From contig NZ_PPXC01000009.1 of the NCBI RefSeq assembly GCF_002909445.1, positions 1 through 64,000 on the forward strand: DNA of 64,000 bases. Direction: 5' to 3'. The position numbers and the translations under genes are program-made. A model generated the notes under the pieces. It ran no database searches. It had not been told where the DNA came from and worked only from the letters and a program-made list of their open reading frames with translations. Of this stretch, positions 23,751 to 31,882 are shown one piece after another; the stretch's first letter is position 1; every line of letters starts with the position of its first letter. The DNA comes from Arthrobacter glacialis (GTDB taxonomy: Bacteria > Actinomycetota > Actinomycetes > Actinomycetales > Micrococcaceae).

Positions 23751-25011
23751 GGGCGTCAGGGCTGAGGGCGCCAGTGCTGAGGGCGCCGCATCAGCGGGTG
23801 GCCTGCCCCTCGCCGGGGTGAAGGTCATGGACCTGTCCCGTGCACTCGCCGGCCCCTATTGCGCGGCACTTCTCAGTGACATGGGCGCGGAAGTCATCAA
23901 GGTGGAAAGCAGCAACGGTGGTGACTCCAGCCGCGCCTGGGCTCCCTTCGACGGCGTGCACTCGCTGTACTTCGACTCCGCCAACCGCAACAAACAATCG
24001 GTGGCCGTGGACTTTTACTCCGAGGCCGGCAAGACCCTGTTGTGGGACCTGGCCGTAGCCAGCGATGTGCTCATTGAAAACTTCCGTCCGGGAGTGCTGG
24101 CCGCCACGGGTCTGGACCCGGATCTGCTGCGGGAGGCCAATCCGAGGCTGATCATCGCCTCGGTGACAGGGTTCGGGGCAACCGGGCCGCTGAGCCAGGC
24201 TGCCGGCTTGGATCAGGTGGCCCAAGGCATGTCCGGGCTCATGTCGGTGACGGGTTTGGACGTTGACCATATGTACCGGGTGGGGGTGCCCATCGTTGAT
24301 TTGGTGACCGGGATCTATACGGCCTTTGGCATTGCCGCAGCGCTGGCCGGGCGCAAGGAGGGTGGGGCTGGAAGTACGGTGTCGGCGTCGTTGTTGGAAA
24401 CAGGACTCTCGCTCTCCGCGTTTCAGGGCCAGCAGTACCTGAGCACCGGCGAGGTGCCCGTGCCGCGCGGCAACAACCACCCTGTTCTTTCGCCGTATGG
24501 GGTGTTCAAGAGCGCGGACATTCCGCTCATCATCGCCGTGGGCAGCGAAAAGCAGTGGGTGCAGCTGTGCGAGCTGCTGGGGCGGCCGGAGCTGGCCGCG
24601 CACCCGGACTATGCCTCCAGCCGCCTGCGCACTGTCCACCGGGAGGAGCTCCGGGAGCTCATCGACGGCCTGCTGGAGCGGCAAAATGCTGCCGATTGGC
24701 TGCGTGATCTGCGGGCCGCAGGCATCCCGGCCGGACCCATCTACAACTACGCCCAGGCCTTCGCCGACCCGCAGGTGCAGCACCTGAACATGGTGCAAAC
24801 AGTTTCCCGCAGCGACGGCTCCGAGCTGCCGCTGCTGCGCGGCCCGGTGTCGGTCAACGGGCAAGCGCCCGCCGTCCGCAAGGCACCTCCGGCGCTGGGC
24901 GAGGACACGCTGGCCGTGTTGGCGGGGCTGGGGCTCACCGCCGAACAGATCGCCGGCCTGGTGGACGCCGGGGTGGTGCTTGCCGCGCCGGCGGTGGCTC
25001 CCCGTGGCTGA
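23743..25011 (+). CDS. Class III (CaiB/BaiF) CoA-transferase
   Basis: The 422-residue protein matches family III CoA-transferases: LAGVKVMDLSRALAGPYCAALLSDMGAEVIKVE, NRNKQSVAVDF, the DLLIENFRPG-like DVLIENFRPGVL, and PRLIIASVTGFGATGPL. The catalytic Asp expected after the GYDxxxQA-like segment is plausibly in AAGLDQVAQGMSGLMS. GTG 23743 overlaps the ALDH stop. The first 24 residues contain an AEGxx repeat from three 15-bp tandem repeats (23746-23790), which is unusual and suggests the leader is dispensable. It probably activates the acid made by the ALDH. Confidence 0.9.
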   Translation: MAEGVRAEGASAEGAASAGGLPLAGVKVMDLSRALAGPYCAALLSDMGAEVIKVESSNGGDSSRAWAPFDGVHSLYFDSANRNKQSVAVDFYSEAGKTLLWDLAVASDVLIENFRPGVLAATGLDPDLLREANPRLIIASVTGFGATGPLSQAAGLDQVAQGMSGLMSVTGLDVDHMYRVGVPIVDLVTGIYTAFGIAAALAGRKEGGAGSTVSASLLETGLSLSAFQGQQYLSTGEVPVPRGNNHPVLSPYGVFKSADIPLIIAVGSEKQWVQLCELLGRPELAAHPDYASSRLRTVHREELRELIDGLLERQNAADWLRDLRAAGIPAGPIYNYAQAFADPQVQHLNMVQTVSRSDGSELPLLRGPVSVNGQAPAVRKAPPALGEDTLAVLAGLGLTAEQIAGLVDAGVVLAAPAVAPRG

Positions 25012-25795
25012 GCTGCGGGTGGAACGCCACGGCGAGGTGGCCGTGCTGGTGATCAACAACCCGGCCATGCGCAACGCCGTCACTCATGCCATGTGGCAAC
25101 AGTTCATGGCCCTGCTGGCTGTCTTGGCGAAGGACAGCGGCGTCAAGGTGCTGGTGGTGCGCGGGGTGGGGGAGCACTTCTCGGCAGGGGCGGACATTGC
25201 CTCACTCAAAAGCATCCTGCACGACCCGGCCACGGGGCATCACGGCGGCCTGGACATCACGGCCGCCGAGGACGCGCTCGCAGCATTCCCCAAGCCGACC
25301 ATTGCCGCCATCGACGGCTACTGCGTGGGCGGCGGCTGGCAAATTGCCGGGGCGTGCGATCTTCGGCTGGCCAGCACCAGGGCGGTTTTTGGTGTCACGC
25401 CAGCCAAAATCGGCATTGTGTACCCCCTGTCCGGAATCCAGCGGCTCGTGGAGATCGCAGGTCCGGCAACCGCCAAGTACTTGCTGCTCACGGGCGATTT
25501 TGTTCAGGCGCCCGAGGCTCTTCGCTTGGGGCTGGTAACGCAACTTCTCCCCGGGGAATCGTTTTGGGATCAGGTCAGCGACTTTGCACACCATGTTGCT
25601 GCGCGCTCGCAGTTCTCCCACCAGGCACACAAGGAGTTGGTCAACGCCCTGGGCGCTTCGACGGCGGACGTGGCCGAACTCTATGATCGCTGGCAACAGG
25701 AAATGGTGCGCAGTGCCGACGCCGAGATCGGGATTGCAGCATTCCTGGCCAAGGAAACCCCACGGTTCACCTGGTTGAAGCCGCTCGAGGGCTGA
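25004..25795 (+). CDS. Enoyl-CoA hydratase/isomerase family protein
   Basis: The 263-residue crotonase-fold protein shows AVLVINNPAMRNAVTHAMW, the oxyanion loop HFSAGADIASL and the second block PTIAAIDGYCVGGGWQIAGACDLRLAS, followed by FGVTPAKIGIVYPLSG. One of the usual catalytic Glu positions appears replaced (GGGWQIAGACD; hydratases normally carry Glu in that block and in the next), so isomerase or another crotonase activity is possible. GTG 25004 overlaps the CoA-transferase stop. It ends the three-gene operon, before a long hairpin at 25865-25926. Confidence 0.9.
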   Translation: MAELRVERHGEVAVLVINNPAMRNAVTHAMWQQFMALLAVLAKDSGVKVLVVRGVGEHFSAGADIASLKSILHDPATGHHGGLDITAAEDALAAFPKPTIAAIDGYCVGGGWQIAGACDLRLASTRAVFGVTPAKIGIVYPLSGIQRLVEIAGPATAKYLLLTGDFVQAPEALRLGLVTQLLPGESFWDQVSDFAHHVAARSQFSHQAHKELVNALGASTADVAELYDRWQQEMVRSADAEIGIAAFLAKETPRFTWLKPLEG

Positions 25796-25864
25796 GCCGG
25801 AGGTGGATAGGCCGGCCTCTGTTTCGGCTCCCGGCGGCGTGCCAAACTGACCACAAATGTTCCA

Positions 25865-25926
25865 CGGCGTGCCAAAGTGGCGGGGACCCATGAAATTTCA
25901 TGGGCCCCCGCCACTTTGGCACGCCG
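25865..25926. terminator. Long nested inverted repeat downstream of the CoA operon
   Basis: A 21-base arm at 25865-25885 pairs perfectly with 25906-25926, and the middle is itself a perfect palindrome (CCCATGAAATTTCATGGG, 25887-25904). Only one A/C mismatch interrupts an otherwise continuous 62-base inverted repeat. A half-copy of the arm (GGCGTGCCAAA) also occurs just upstream near 25838. It lacks a T-tract. It probably ends the operon and insulates the TetR promoter. Confidence 0.65.
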
Positions 25927-25988
25927 CCGACAGGAGGTGGCCCGGGAGCTGAGCCACTGTGAGCCAAAACATGCACAGATGTAAACTT

Positions 25989-26009
25989 TGCACTTGTGCA
26001 ATAAGTGCA
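25989..26009. promoter_or_regulatory. TetR operator candidate for the efflux operon
   Basis: TGCACTT-N7-AAGTGCA is a perfect 7-bp inverted repeat, with an overlapping TGCAC-TT-GTGCA inside it. It ends 20 bases before the TetR start, a usual position for autoregulation. Confidence 0.6.
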
Positions 26010-26029
26010 CCAGTGCGTATTCTTGAGGT

Positions 26030-26659
26030 ATGCAAAAAACCACTGTGCCGTTGCGTGAGCGGAACCGCCTTGAGACGTGGGCGCTGATCCATGACAAGGC
26101 CTCGCTCATCGCGAGCGAAGAGGGCCTGAACAAGGCAACCGTGGAAGCCATTGCCGATGCGGCGGGCATTTCCAAGCGCACCTTCTTCAACTACTTCGCG
26201 TCCAAGGAAGATGCCATCTTGGGCATTCAGGCACCCACACTCTCCGAGGAGACCATCGCGGCCTTCCGTGCTGATGGGGACCAGGACCTGTTTGGCAGAA
26301 CGGTGCACCTGATGGCCGCCGTGATCCGGTCCATGTTCCCCGCAGAATCTCTGAGTGAGCGCCGCAGGCAGCTTAAGGCCGCCTACCCGGAGCTGGGGAA
26401 ACGCATTTTCGCCCACATGCGGGCCTCGGAGGAACTGGTGGAGGCTGCCCTCTTGAAGCGACATCAGGACGGACTGCCGGAGGATACGTGGTCGGAGCTG
26501 CCGCCAGGACAAGACTCGGCGATGGCCTTGCTGATGATGGCGGGAACTGTTCTGCGGTTCGCGTTCTCCAAAGACCCCACCGTGACAACAAACGAGGACA
26601 GCCCCGCCGTTTACGAGGCCATCGAAATTTTCAGAGAGGCCATTAAGGCAACGCTATGA
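26030..26659 (+). CDS. TetR-family repressor of the adjacent efflux pump
   Basis: The 209-residue protein has a clear TetR helix-turn-helix (about residues 25-60; LNKATVEAIADAAGISKRTFFNYFASKEDAIL) and a variable helical C-terminal ligand domain. It overlaps the MFS exporter start by ATGA, and a 7-bp inverted repeat lies at 25989-26009. Ligand binding by an exported drug would release both genes. GAGG lies directly before the ATG, so initiation may be inefficient or the transcript short-leadered. Confidence 0.9.
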   Translation: MQKTTVPLRERNRLETWALIHDKASLIASEEGLNKATVEAIADAAGISKRTFFNYFASKEDAILGIQAPTLSEETIAAFRADGDQDLFGRTVHLMAAVIRSMFPAESLSERRRQLKAAYPELGKRIFAHMRASEELVEAALLKRHQDGLPEDTWSELPPGQDSAMALLMMAGTVLRFAFSKDPTVTTNEDSPAVYEAIEIFREAIKATL

Positions 26660-28326
26660 GTACCAAGAAAATAAGTTCCACCGCCCAGAAAGCCGGGGCA
26701 GGTGCCCCGGCCGAACAGGGTGATCCCCATGCGCAGCGCAGGATAGTGCTGCTCTTTGCCGGCCTGATGGTCACCATGTTGCTGGCCTCCCTGAACCAAA
26801 CAGTGCTCTCCAGTGCTTTGCCCACCATTGTTGGTGAGCTTTCCGGCGTCGAACATATGGCATGGATCATTACGGCCTTCATCCTGGCCTCCACCATCAT
26901 GATGCCCGTCTACGGCAAGCTGGGCGACCTTTTGGGCCGCAAGCCCATGCTGCTGTTCGCGATTTCCATCTTCATGGTGGGCTCGGTGATTGGGGCACTG
27001 GCTCCGGACATGACCACCTTGATCGTGGCCCGTGTGGTCCAGGGTCTGGGTGGCGGTGGCTTGATGATCCTCTCGCAGGCCACCATTGCCGATGTTGTCC
27101 CTGCCCGCGAACGTGGCAAATACATGGGCATCATGGGCGGCGTCTTCGCGTTCTCCTCAGTGGCCGGACCGCTCATTGGTGGCGGGCTCACGGAGGGACC
27201 CGGCTGGCGCTGGACGTTCTGGATGAACGTGCCGCTGGCTGTGCTGGCCATTCTTGCCACGGTCTTCCTGCTTCATGTGCCGCGCAAGGTGCACGCAACC
27301 CGCCCCAAGATTGACTACCTGGGCATGATACTCATTGCCTTGGCCACCACGGCGATTGTTCTGGTGGGCACCTGGGGCGGCTCGCAATACGACTGGAATT
27401 CACCGGAAATCATCGGTCTGGCCATCGCGGCTGTTGTCACGGGCGTGCTCTTTGTCATCGTGGAACTGCGCGTTTCCGAGCCCGTCATGCCCATGAGCCT
27501 GTTCAAGAACCGCAACTTCAACCTGACCACCGTTGCCGGGTTGCTCACCGGTATCGCCATGTTCGGTGCCATCGGCTACATGCCCACCTACCTGCAGATG
27601 GCCACCGGCTACTCGGCCACCGAGGCCGGGCTGCTGATGATCCCCATGATGGCCTGCCTCCTGGTTGTCTCCGTGGTGGTTGGCCGCCGCGTCTCCAACA
27701 CTGGCCGGTACAAGGTCTCGCCCATTGTTGGCTCACTCATCCTGGCCGTTGCGCTGGCGCTGATGGCCACCATCACCGTGGGCACCCCCATCTACGTCAT
27801 CTGCATCTACCTGGGCATCATGGGCATTGGCCTGGGTGCCAGCATGCAGATCCTGACGCTCGTGGCGCAAAACTCGTTCCCGCTGAAGTTTGTGGGAACG
27901 GCAACGGCCGGGCAGAACTACTTCCGCCAGGTGGGTGCCACCCTGGGCTCCGCCGTAGTTGGTGCAGTTTTCGCCAGCCGCCTCCACGAACTGGTTGCCG
28001 AGAAACTCCCGGGCGGTACCGGGGGTGGTGGGGCCAACTCCTTCACGCCGCATCTGGTCAACAGCCTGCCGCCGCAGATCAAGGCGCTGGTGATTGAGTC
28101 CTACAACGAGGCCCTGATCCCGGTCTTCCTGTGGATGGTGCCGCTGGCCGTGCTCGCAGCAATTGTGCTGTGCTTTGTGAAGGAAGTCCCCTTGGAAACC
28201 AAGGCCGACCGCGAGATTGTTTTGGATGTGAGCCCCGAGGGGATGGCTGAATTTGAGTCAGCTGTACAGTACGACGCCGTTGCCTCCGATGAGTCTTCGG
28301 CGAAAGCCCCGGCGCCAAGCAAGTAA
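26656..28326 (+). CDS. MFS multidrug exporter, DHA2 family, 14 TMS
   Basis: The 556-residue transporter has DHA2 features: LNQTVLSSALPTIVGELSG in TM1, YGKLGDLLGRKPMLL (motif A), RVVQGLGGGGLMILSQATIADVVPARERGKYMG and GPLIGGGLTEGPGWRWTFWMNVP (motif C region). The long cytoplasmic C-terminus (about 50 residues after the last span) is acidic. It is translationally coupled to the TetR gene. A 22-bp-stem hairpin follows at 28352-28415. The likely role is drug or solvent efflux; the substrate is unknown. Confidence 0.92.
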   Translation: MSTKKISSTAQKAGAGAPAEQGDPHAQRRIVLLFAGLMVTMLLASLNQTVLSSALPTIVGELSGVEHMAWIITAFILASTIMMPVYGKLGDLLGRKPMLLFAISIFMVGSVIGALAPDMTTLIVARVVQGLGGGGLMILSQATIADVVPARERGKYMGIMGGVFAFSSVAGPLIGGGLTEGPGWRWTFWMNVPLAVLAILATVFLLHVPRKVHATRPKIDYLGMILIALATTAIVLVGTWGGSQYDWNSPEIIGLAIAAVVTGVLFVIVELRVSEPVMPMSLFKNRNFNLTTVAGLLTGIAMFGAIGYMPTYLQMATGYSATEAGLLMIPMMACLLVVSVVVGRRVSNTGRYKVSPIVGSLILAVALALMATITVGTPIYVICIYLGIMGIGLGASMQILTLVAQNSFPLKFVGTATAGQNYFRQVGATLGSAVVGAVFASRLHELVAEKLPGGTGGGGANSFTPHLVNSLPPQIKALVIESYNEALIPVFLWMVPLAVLAAIVLCFVKEVPLETKADREIVLDVSPEGMAEFESAVQYDAVASDESSAKAPAPSK

Positions 28327-28351
28327 GCAACGCCCCCAACGATGACCGCCC

Positions 28352-28415
28352 CCAACTATGGCGCAGTAGGTGCTGAAAATCGCCGCGAAAATGGCACCTA
28401 CTGCGTCATAGTTGG
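28352..28415. terminator. Bidirectional hairpin between convergent genes
   Basis: The arm at 28352-28373 pairs with 28394-28415 over 22 bp with one mismatch and a 20-base loop. It sits exactly between the MFS exporter (+) and the ABC ATPase (-), and the right arm abuts the ATPase stop codon. There is no T-tract. Confidence 0.7.
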
Positions 28416-29102
28416 TTAAGCGGGGTTCTTGGTGTCTTCGGTGATCTTGCCGCGGGCCAGCCGGAACTTCCGGTCCGTCTGGGCTGCCAGGGCCTGATCG
28501 TGCGTGACCACCAGAATGGTTGTCTTCTTCTCATGGGCCAGCCGCCGCAGCAGGGCGATGATGACCTCTCCGGTTTCATCATCCAGGTTCCCCGTGGGTT
28601 CATCGGCCAGGATCAGCTTGGGATTGTTGGCCAGGGCCCGGGCAATGGCCACGCGCTGCTGCATGCCGCCGGAAAGCTTGTTCGCCTTGCGGGAGTGCAT
28701 TTCCTCGGTCAGCCCCACTTGGTTGAGCAGTTCAGCCGCCCGCTGGCTTCTTGTGGCATGGGATGCGCCGGCAAACTCCATGGGCAGCATGACGTTTTCC
28801 TTGGCGGACAGGTTGGGAATCAGGTGATAAGCCTGAAACACGAAACCGATGTCGTCGCGCCGGTAGGCGGTGAGCTTGCCGTCCGGCAGGGTGGAAATGT
28901 TCACGCCGTCCACCACAACATCCCCGGATGTTGCCTTGTCCAGTGCCCCCAGCAGCGAGAGCAAGGTGCTCTTGCCGCTGCCGCTCTTGCCCAGGATGGC
29001 GGCAAAACTGCCTTGTTCCAAGCTGAAGCTGACCCCGTTGACGGGCTTGATGGTGCGATCGCCTGAATTGAAGGTCTTGACCACATCTGTCACTGTTAGC
29101 AT
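28416..29102 (-). CDS. ABC transporter ATPase, MacB/LolD type
   Basis: The 228-residue ATPase has Walker [12 protein letters not shown], the Q-loop [21 protein letters not shown], signature [15 protein letters not shown], Walker [17 protein letters not shown] and a switch His in [10 protein letters not shown]. This profile is the MacB/LolD/FtsE class, which drives mechanotransmission rather than substrate passage through a channel. The permease gene lies 3 bases upstream. Homologues work in antimicrobial-peptide defence or lipoprotein handling. Confidence 0.93.
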   Translation of the reverse strand: MLTVTDVVKTFNSGDRTIKPVNGVSFSLEQGSFAAILGKSGSGKSTLLSLLGALDKATSGDVVVDGVNISTLPDGKLTAYRRDDIGFVFQAYHLIPNLSAKENVMLPMEFAGASHATRSQRAAELLNQVGLTEEMHSRKANKLSGGMQQRVAIARALANNPKLILADEPTGNLDDETGEVIIALLRRLAHEKKTTILVVTHDQALAAQTDRKFRLARGKITEDTKNPA

Positions 29103-29105
29103 CGC

Positions 29106-30578
29106 TTACTCTCCTCGCAGAACTTCAATGGGACGCACCTTGGCTGTCAGCAAGGCGGGAATGAGGGCGCCCAGGGCCGCGATCAGCAAAATGCCGGCCA
29201 CCCCAAACACCAGTGTTTGCCAGCCCAGAGACGTGCTGACAGTGCCAATAAGCTGTTCGGCTCCGGCAAAGGCGCCGCGGGCCCGGGTGAAATCCTCGCC
29301 GCCGCCGAAACCGCCACCCGGGCCTGCGCCGCCGGGGCCCGCACCGGGTACGCCCACAGCGGTGGTGCTGGTGCTCGTGTTGCCTGCCACCAGGGCGTTG
29401 GCGATGGGGTTGCTGCTGAAGGCGGCCACGACGGCGCCCACCACAGAGCCCATAACCACCAGGACCAGGGCTTCGATCACGAACTGCGCGCCAATGGTGC
29501 GGTTGGAGGCGCCGATGGCTTTCAGGACACCAATTTCACGGCGCCGCTCACGCACCACCATGATCATGATCAGCAGCACAATGAGCCCGGCCGTCACCAG
29601 TGAGGCGATGAAAGCGATGAGGGAGATGTTTTGCACGCTGCCCAGGGAAGTGATGGCCGAATCCAGATTGGCCGAACCGGAGGTGACATCAACCTTGTCG
29701 GCACCCAGCGCGGCAGTAAGTGCAGTCTGAGTGGCAGCCATGTTCTCGATGCTGTCCACCGTCACCGTGAGACTACTCAGCTGATCTGTCTGATCCGTGA
29801 GGGTCTGTGTTGCCGCAAGTGGCAGGTAGATGGCGTTGTTATCGAACTCGGTGCCGGCATCGAAAATGCCTGTGACCGTCATGGTCCTGTCCTGGACGGT
29901 GAAGGTGGAGCCGACCGTCAGGCTGTTTTTGGTGGCGAGTGTGCTGCCCACCAGTGCCTGCTTGGATTCCGCGGCAAAGTCGGTGAGCTGTGCGCCGCTG
30001 GTGACATTGATGGCTGCCCCTGTGGCTGTTGTGGAGGTGGAGACTCCCGTGGCCTGGATGGGGATGCTGAAGCCGGCGGGAGCGGCTACAGGCCCCTGCC
30101 CGGAATCTGGACTGCTGCCGCTGCTGCCGTTGCTGTTGTTGCGCTGGCCCAGTGACCCCGGCTCCACCGCCGATTCCAGGCTGGTGGTGCCGCTTGCGCC
30201 GAAGCCGCCGCCGGGGCCGCCCTGGCCACCTGCGGGCCCGTTGCCCCCAGTGGAAGTGTTGGTCTCCGCAGCCGCATTGCTAAACCGCACGCTCAGCGTC
30301 CCGGTCACGTTGGTCACATGCTCGACGGCGGATGCCTTGGTGAGTTCCGCCGTCGTCAACGGCTCGCCGCCGCCCAAGCCGCCGCGGGATCCTGCCGGGT
30401 TGACCGTGAGGTTGTTCCCCACGGACGCTTTCAGTGAATCAACCTTGCTGGCAACGGCTTGGTTGGCAACCAACATGGACAGCGCTAGACCAATGGCGAC
30501 AGCCAAAATGATCACCACAGCGCTTGTCCGAATCTTGTTGCGGAAGGCGTTGCCCACGCTTCGGGACACCACACTCAT
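29106..30578 (-). CDS. ABC transporter permease, MacB/FtsX type
   Basis: The 490-residue protein has a TM helix near the N-terminus (SAVVIILAVAIGLALSMLVANQAV), a large MacB_PCD extracellular domain (about 45-330) and a three-helix FtsX block at the C-terminus (LIAFIASLVTAGLIVLLIMIMVVRERRREIGVLKAIGAS). ATG 30578 has GGGAG 7 bases upstream. Two glycine-rich tracts are odd: GGNGPAGGQGGPGGGFGASG in the external domain, and a second Gly-Pro-rich stretch in the FtsX loop. Such spacers occur in actinobacterial members. It works with the following ATPase. Confidence 0.9.
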   Translation of the reverse strand: MSVVSRSVGNAFRNKIRTSAVVIILAVAIGLALSMLVANQAVASKVDSLKASVGNNLTVNPAGSRGGLGGGEPLTTAELTKASAVEHVTNVTGTLSVRFSNAAAETNTSTGGNGPAGGQGGPGGGFGASGTTSLESAVEPGSLGQRNNSNGSSGSSPDSGQGPVAAPAGFSIPIQATGVSTSTTATGAAINVTSGAQLTDFAAESKQALVGSTLATKNSLTVGSTFTVQDRTMTVTGIFDAGTEFDNNAIYLPLAATQTLTDQTDQLSSLTVTVDSIENMAATQTALTAALGADKVDVTSGSANLDSAITSLGSVQNISLIAFIASLVTAGLIVLLIMIMVVRERRREIGVLKAIGASNRTIGAQFVIEALVLVVMGSVVGAVVAAFSSNPIANALVAGNTSTSTTAVGVPGAGPGGAGPGGGFGGGEDFTRARGAFAGAEQLIGTVSTSLGWQTLVFGVAGILLIAALGALIPALLTAKVRPIEVLRGE

Positions 30579-30739
30579 GACTTGCTCCCAACTATGTGGC
30601 CGCCCATGCGGCGACCGTTCAGAAGCAATCGTCTGACAGTGATCGGTGCATTCAATATGGGTCGGCTGTGAATGGGCTGTGAGATTCTTCCCGGCTAGAC
30701 TAAAAGCAGCACACACATGCCAACGTAATTGAGGGTCAC

Positions 30740-31813
30740 TTGCCAGAATTTACCGCCCGCTTTGCCACCGCCGCCGAAATTGCACAGTGGGATTCGCTGG
30801 TCACAGCAAACCCCAACGGTGGCAATTTGCTGCAGTCTGAAGCGTTTGCCGCTGTCAAGAAGAATTATGGCTGGGATCCCCAGTTCATTGCGTTTGAGGG
30901 ACCTGATTTCACCAGCTACAACCTGGTGCTGCAAAAGCAGTTTCCGGTTCTGGGCAAGCTCTGGTACCTCATCAAGGGCCCGGATGCTGCGGACGTTTCC
31001 GAGATTCCGCCCATGCTTGAGGCGTTGCGCGTTTTTGTGAAACGCGCCAAACTCAAGGTGTTTGCCGCCAAAATCGAGCCCGATGTGATTGCCTCCGACG
31101 ATGCCCACGCTGTGCTCAGCGGCGCCGGCCTGGTGAAGGTCCCGGACCTGCAGCCCAATGACAGCACTGCGTTGCTGGACATCTCACCCGAGCCCAATCA
31201 GTTGCTGCGCAACTTGCACTCACGTGGCCGCAACGCCGTGCGCCGGGCTATTCGCGAAGAGGTCCAGGTGGTTCCCATGGAACCCACCGAGGAGACTATG
31301 CGCACCATGTACGACCTCATGGTGGGCACCATCACGGCCAAGTCCAACAGCCAGGCCCGCGACTTTGACTACTACAAGCAGTTTTGGAGCGAATTCGCCA
31401 AGCGCGGCCAGGGCCGTTTCTACTTTGTGTTTGAGGACGGCGTCGCCTCGGTGGGGGCGTTTGTTATCAACTACGGCTCCAAAGCCACGTACAAGGATGG
31501 CGGTTCGCTGCAAAAGCGCAACCAGTACGGAGACTCACATTTGGTCCAGTGGGTGGCCATCAATGACATGAAGGAGCTGGGCGCGCTCCAGTACGACTTC
31601 TGCGGCACGCCGCCGTCGGACAGGCTCAAGGATCCCACTCATCCGCACCACGGTTTGGGCTTGTTCAAGACCAGTTTCTCCAAGAGTGTCACCGATTTTG
31701 TGGGCTGCTACGACCTGGTACTCAGCCCGTTGCGGTATAAATTGTGGTCAGTGGCAGGCGAACGAGTGTTTAGGCAGCTCTACACCCGCCGCACAGGAAA
31801 GCAGTTCTACTAA
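30740..31813 (+). CDS. FemAB-family aminoacyltransferase (peptidoglycan bridge)
   Basis: The 357-residue protein matches lipid II aminoacyltransferases (FemABX): WDSLVTANPNGGNLLQSEAFAAVKKNYGW, LHSRGRNAVRRAIREEVQV, GRFYFVFEDGVASVGAFVINYGSKATYKDGGSL and YDFCGTPPSDRLKDPTHPHHGLGLFKTSFSKSVTDFVGCYDLVL. Such enzymes use aminoacyl-tRNA to add amino acids to the interpeptide bridge in the cytoplasm. A TTG start at 30740, with GAGGG 4 bases upstream, is the best fit; the next in-frame ATG would cut off the conserved beginning. It probably acts in A3-type bridge assembly. Confidence 0.87.
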   Translation: MPEFTARFATAAEIAQWDSLVTANPNGGNLLQSEAFAAVKKNYGWDPQFIAFEGPDFTSYNLVLQKQFPVLGKLWYLIKGPDAADVSEIPPMLEALRVFVKRAKLKVFAAKIEPDVIASDDAHAVLSGAGLVKVPDLQPNDSTALLDISPEPNQLLRNLHSRGRNAVRRAIREEVQVVPMEPTEETMRTMYDLMVGTITAKSNSQARDFDYYKQFWSEFAKRGQGRFYFVFEDGVASVGAFVINYGSKATYKDGGSLQKRNQYGDSHLVQWVAINDMKELGALQYDFCGTPPSDRLKDPTHPHHGLGLFKTSFSKSVTDFVGCYDLVLSPLRYKLWSVAGERVFRQLYTRRTGKQFY

Positions 31814-31824
31814 ATCGTCTTTTT

Positions 31825-31862
31825 GGCCTCACCGCGGGAGAAGAGCATCCCGCGGTGAGGCC
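31825..31862. terminator. Hairpin after the FemAB-like gene
   Basis: GGCCTCACCGCGGGA at 31825-31839 pairs perfectly with TCCCGCGGTGAGGCC at 31848-31862, a 15-bp stem with an 8-base loop. A T-run precedes the stem on the plus strand rather than following it. Confidence 0.65.
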
Positions 31863-31882
31863 CACGGCCATAGGGAGTAAGA

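Noticed and set aside
23791-25083. 430-residue minus-strand protein opposite the CoA-transferase
   Set aside because: It mirrors the coding frame of the CoA-transferase, matches no family and lacks an RBS.
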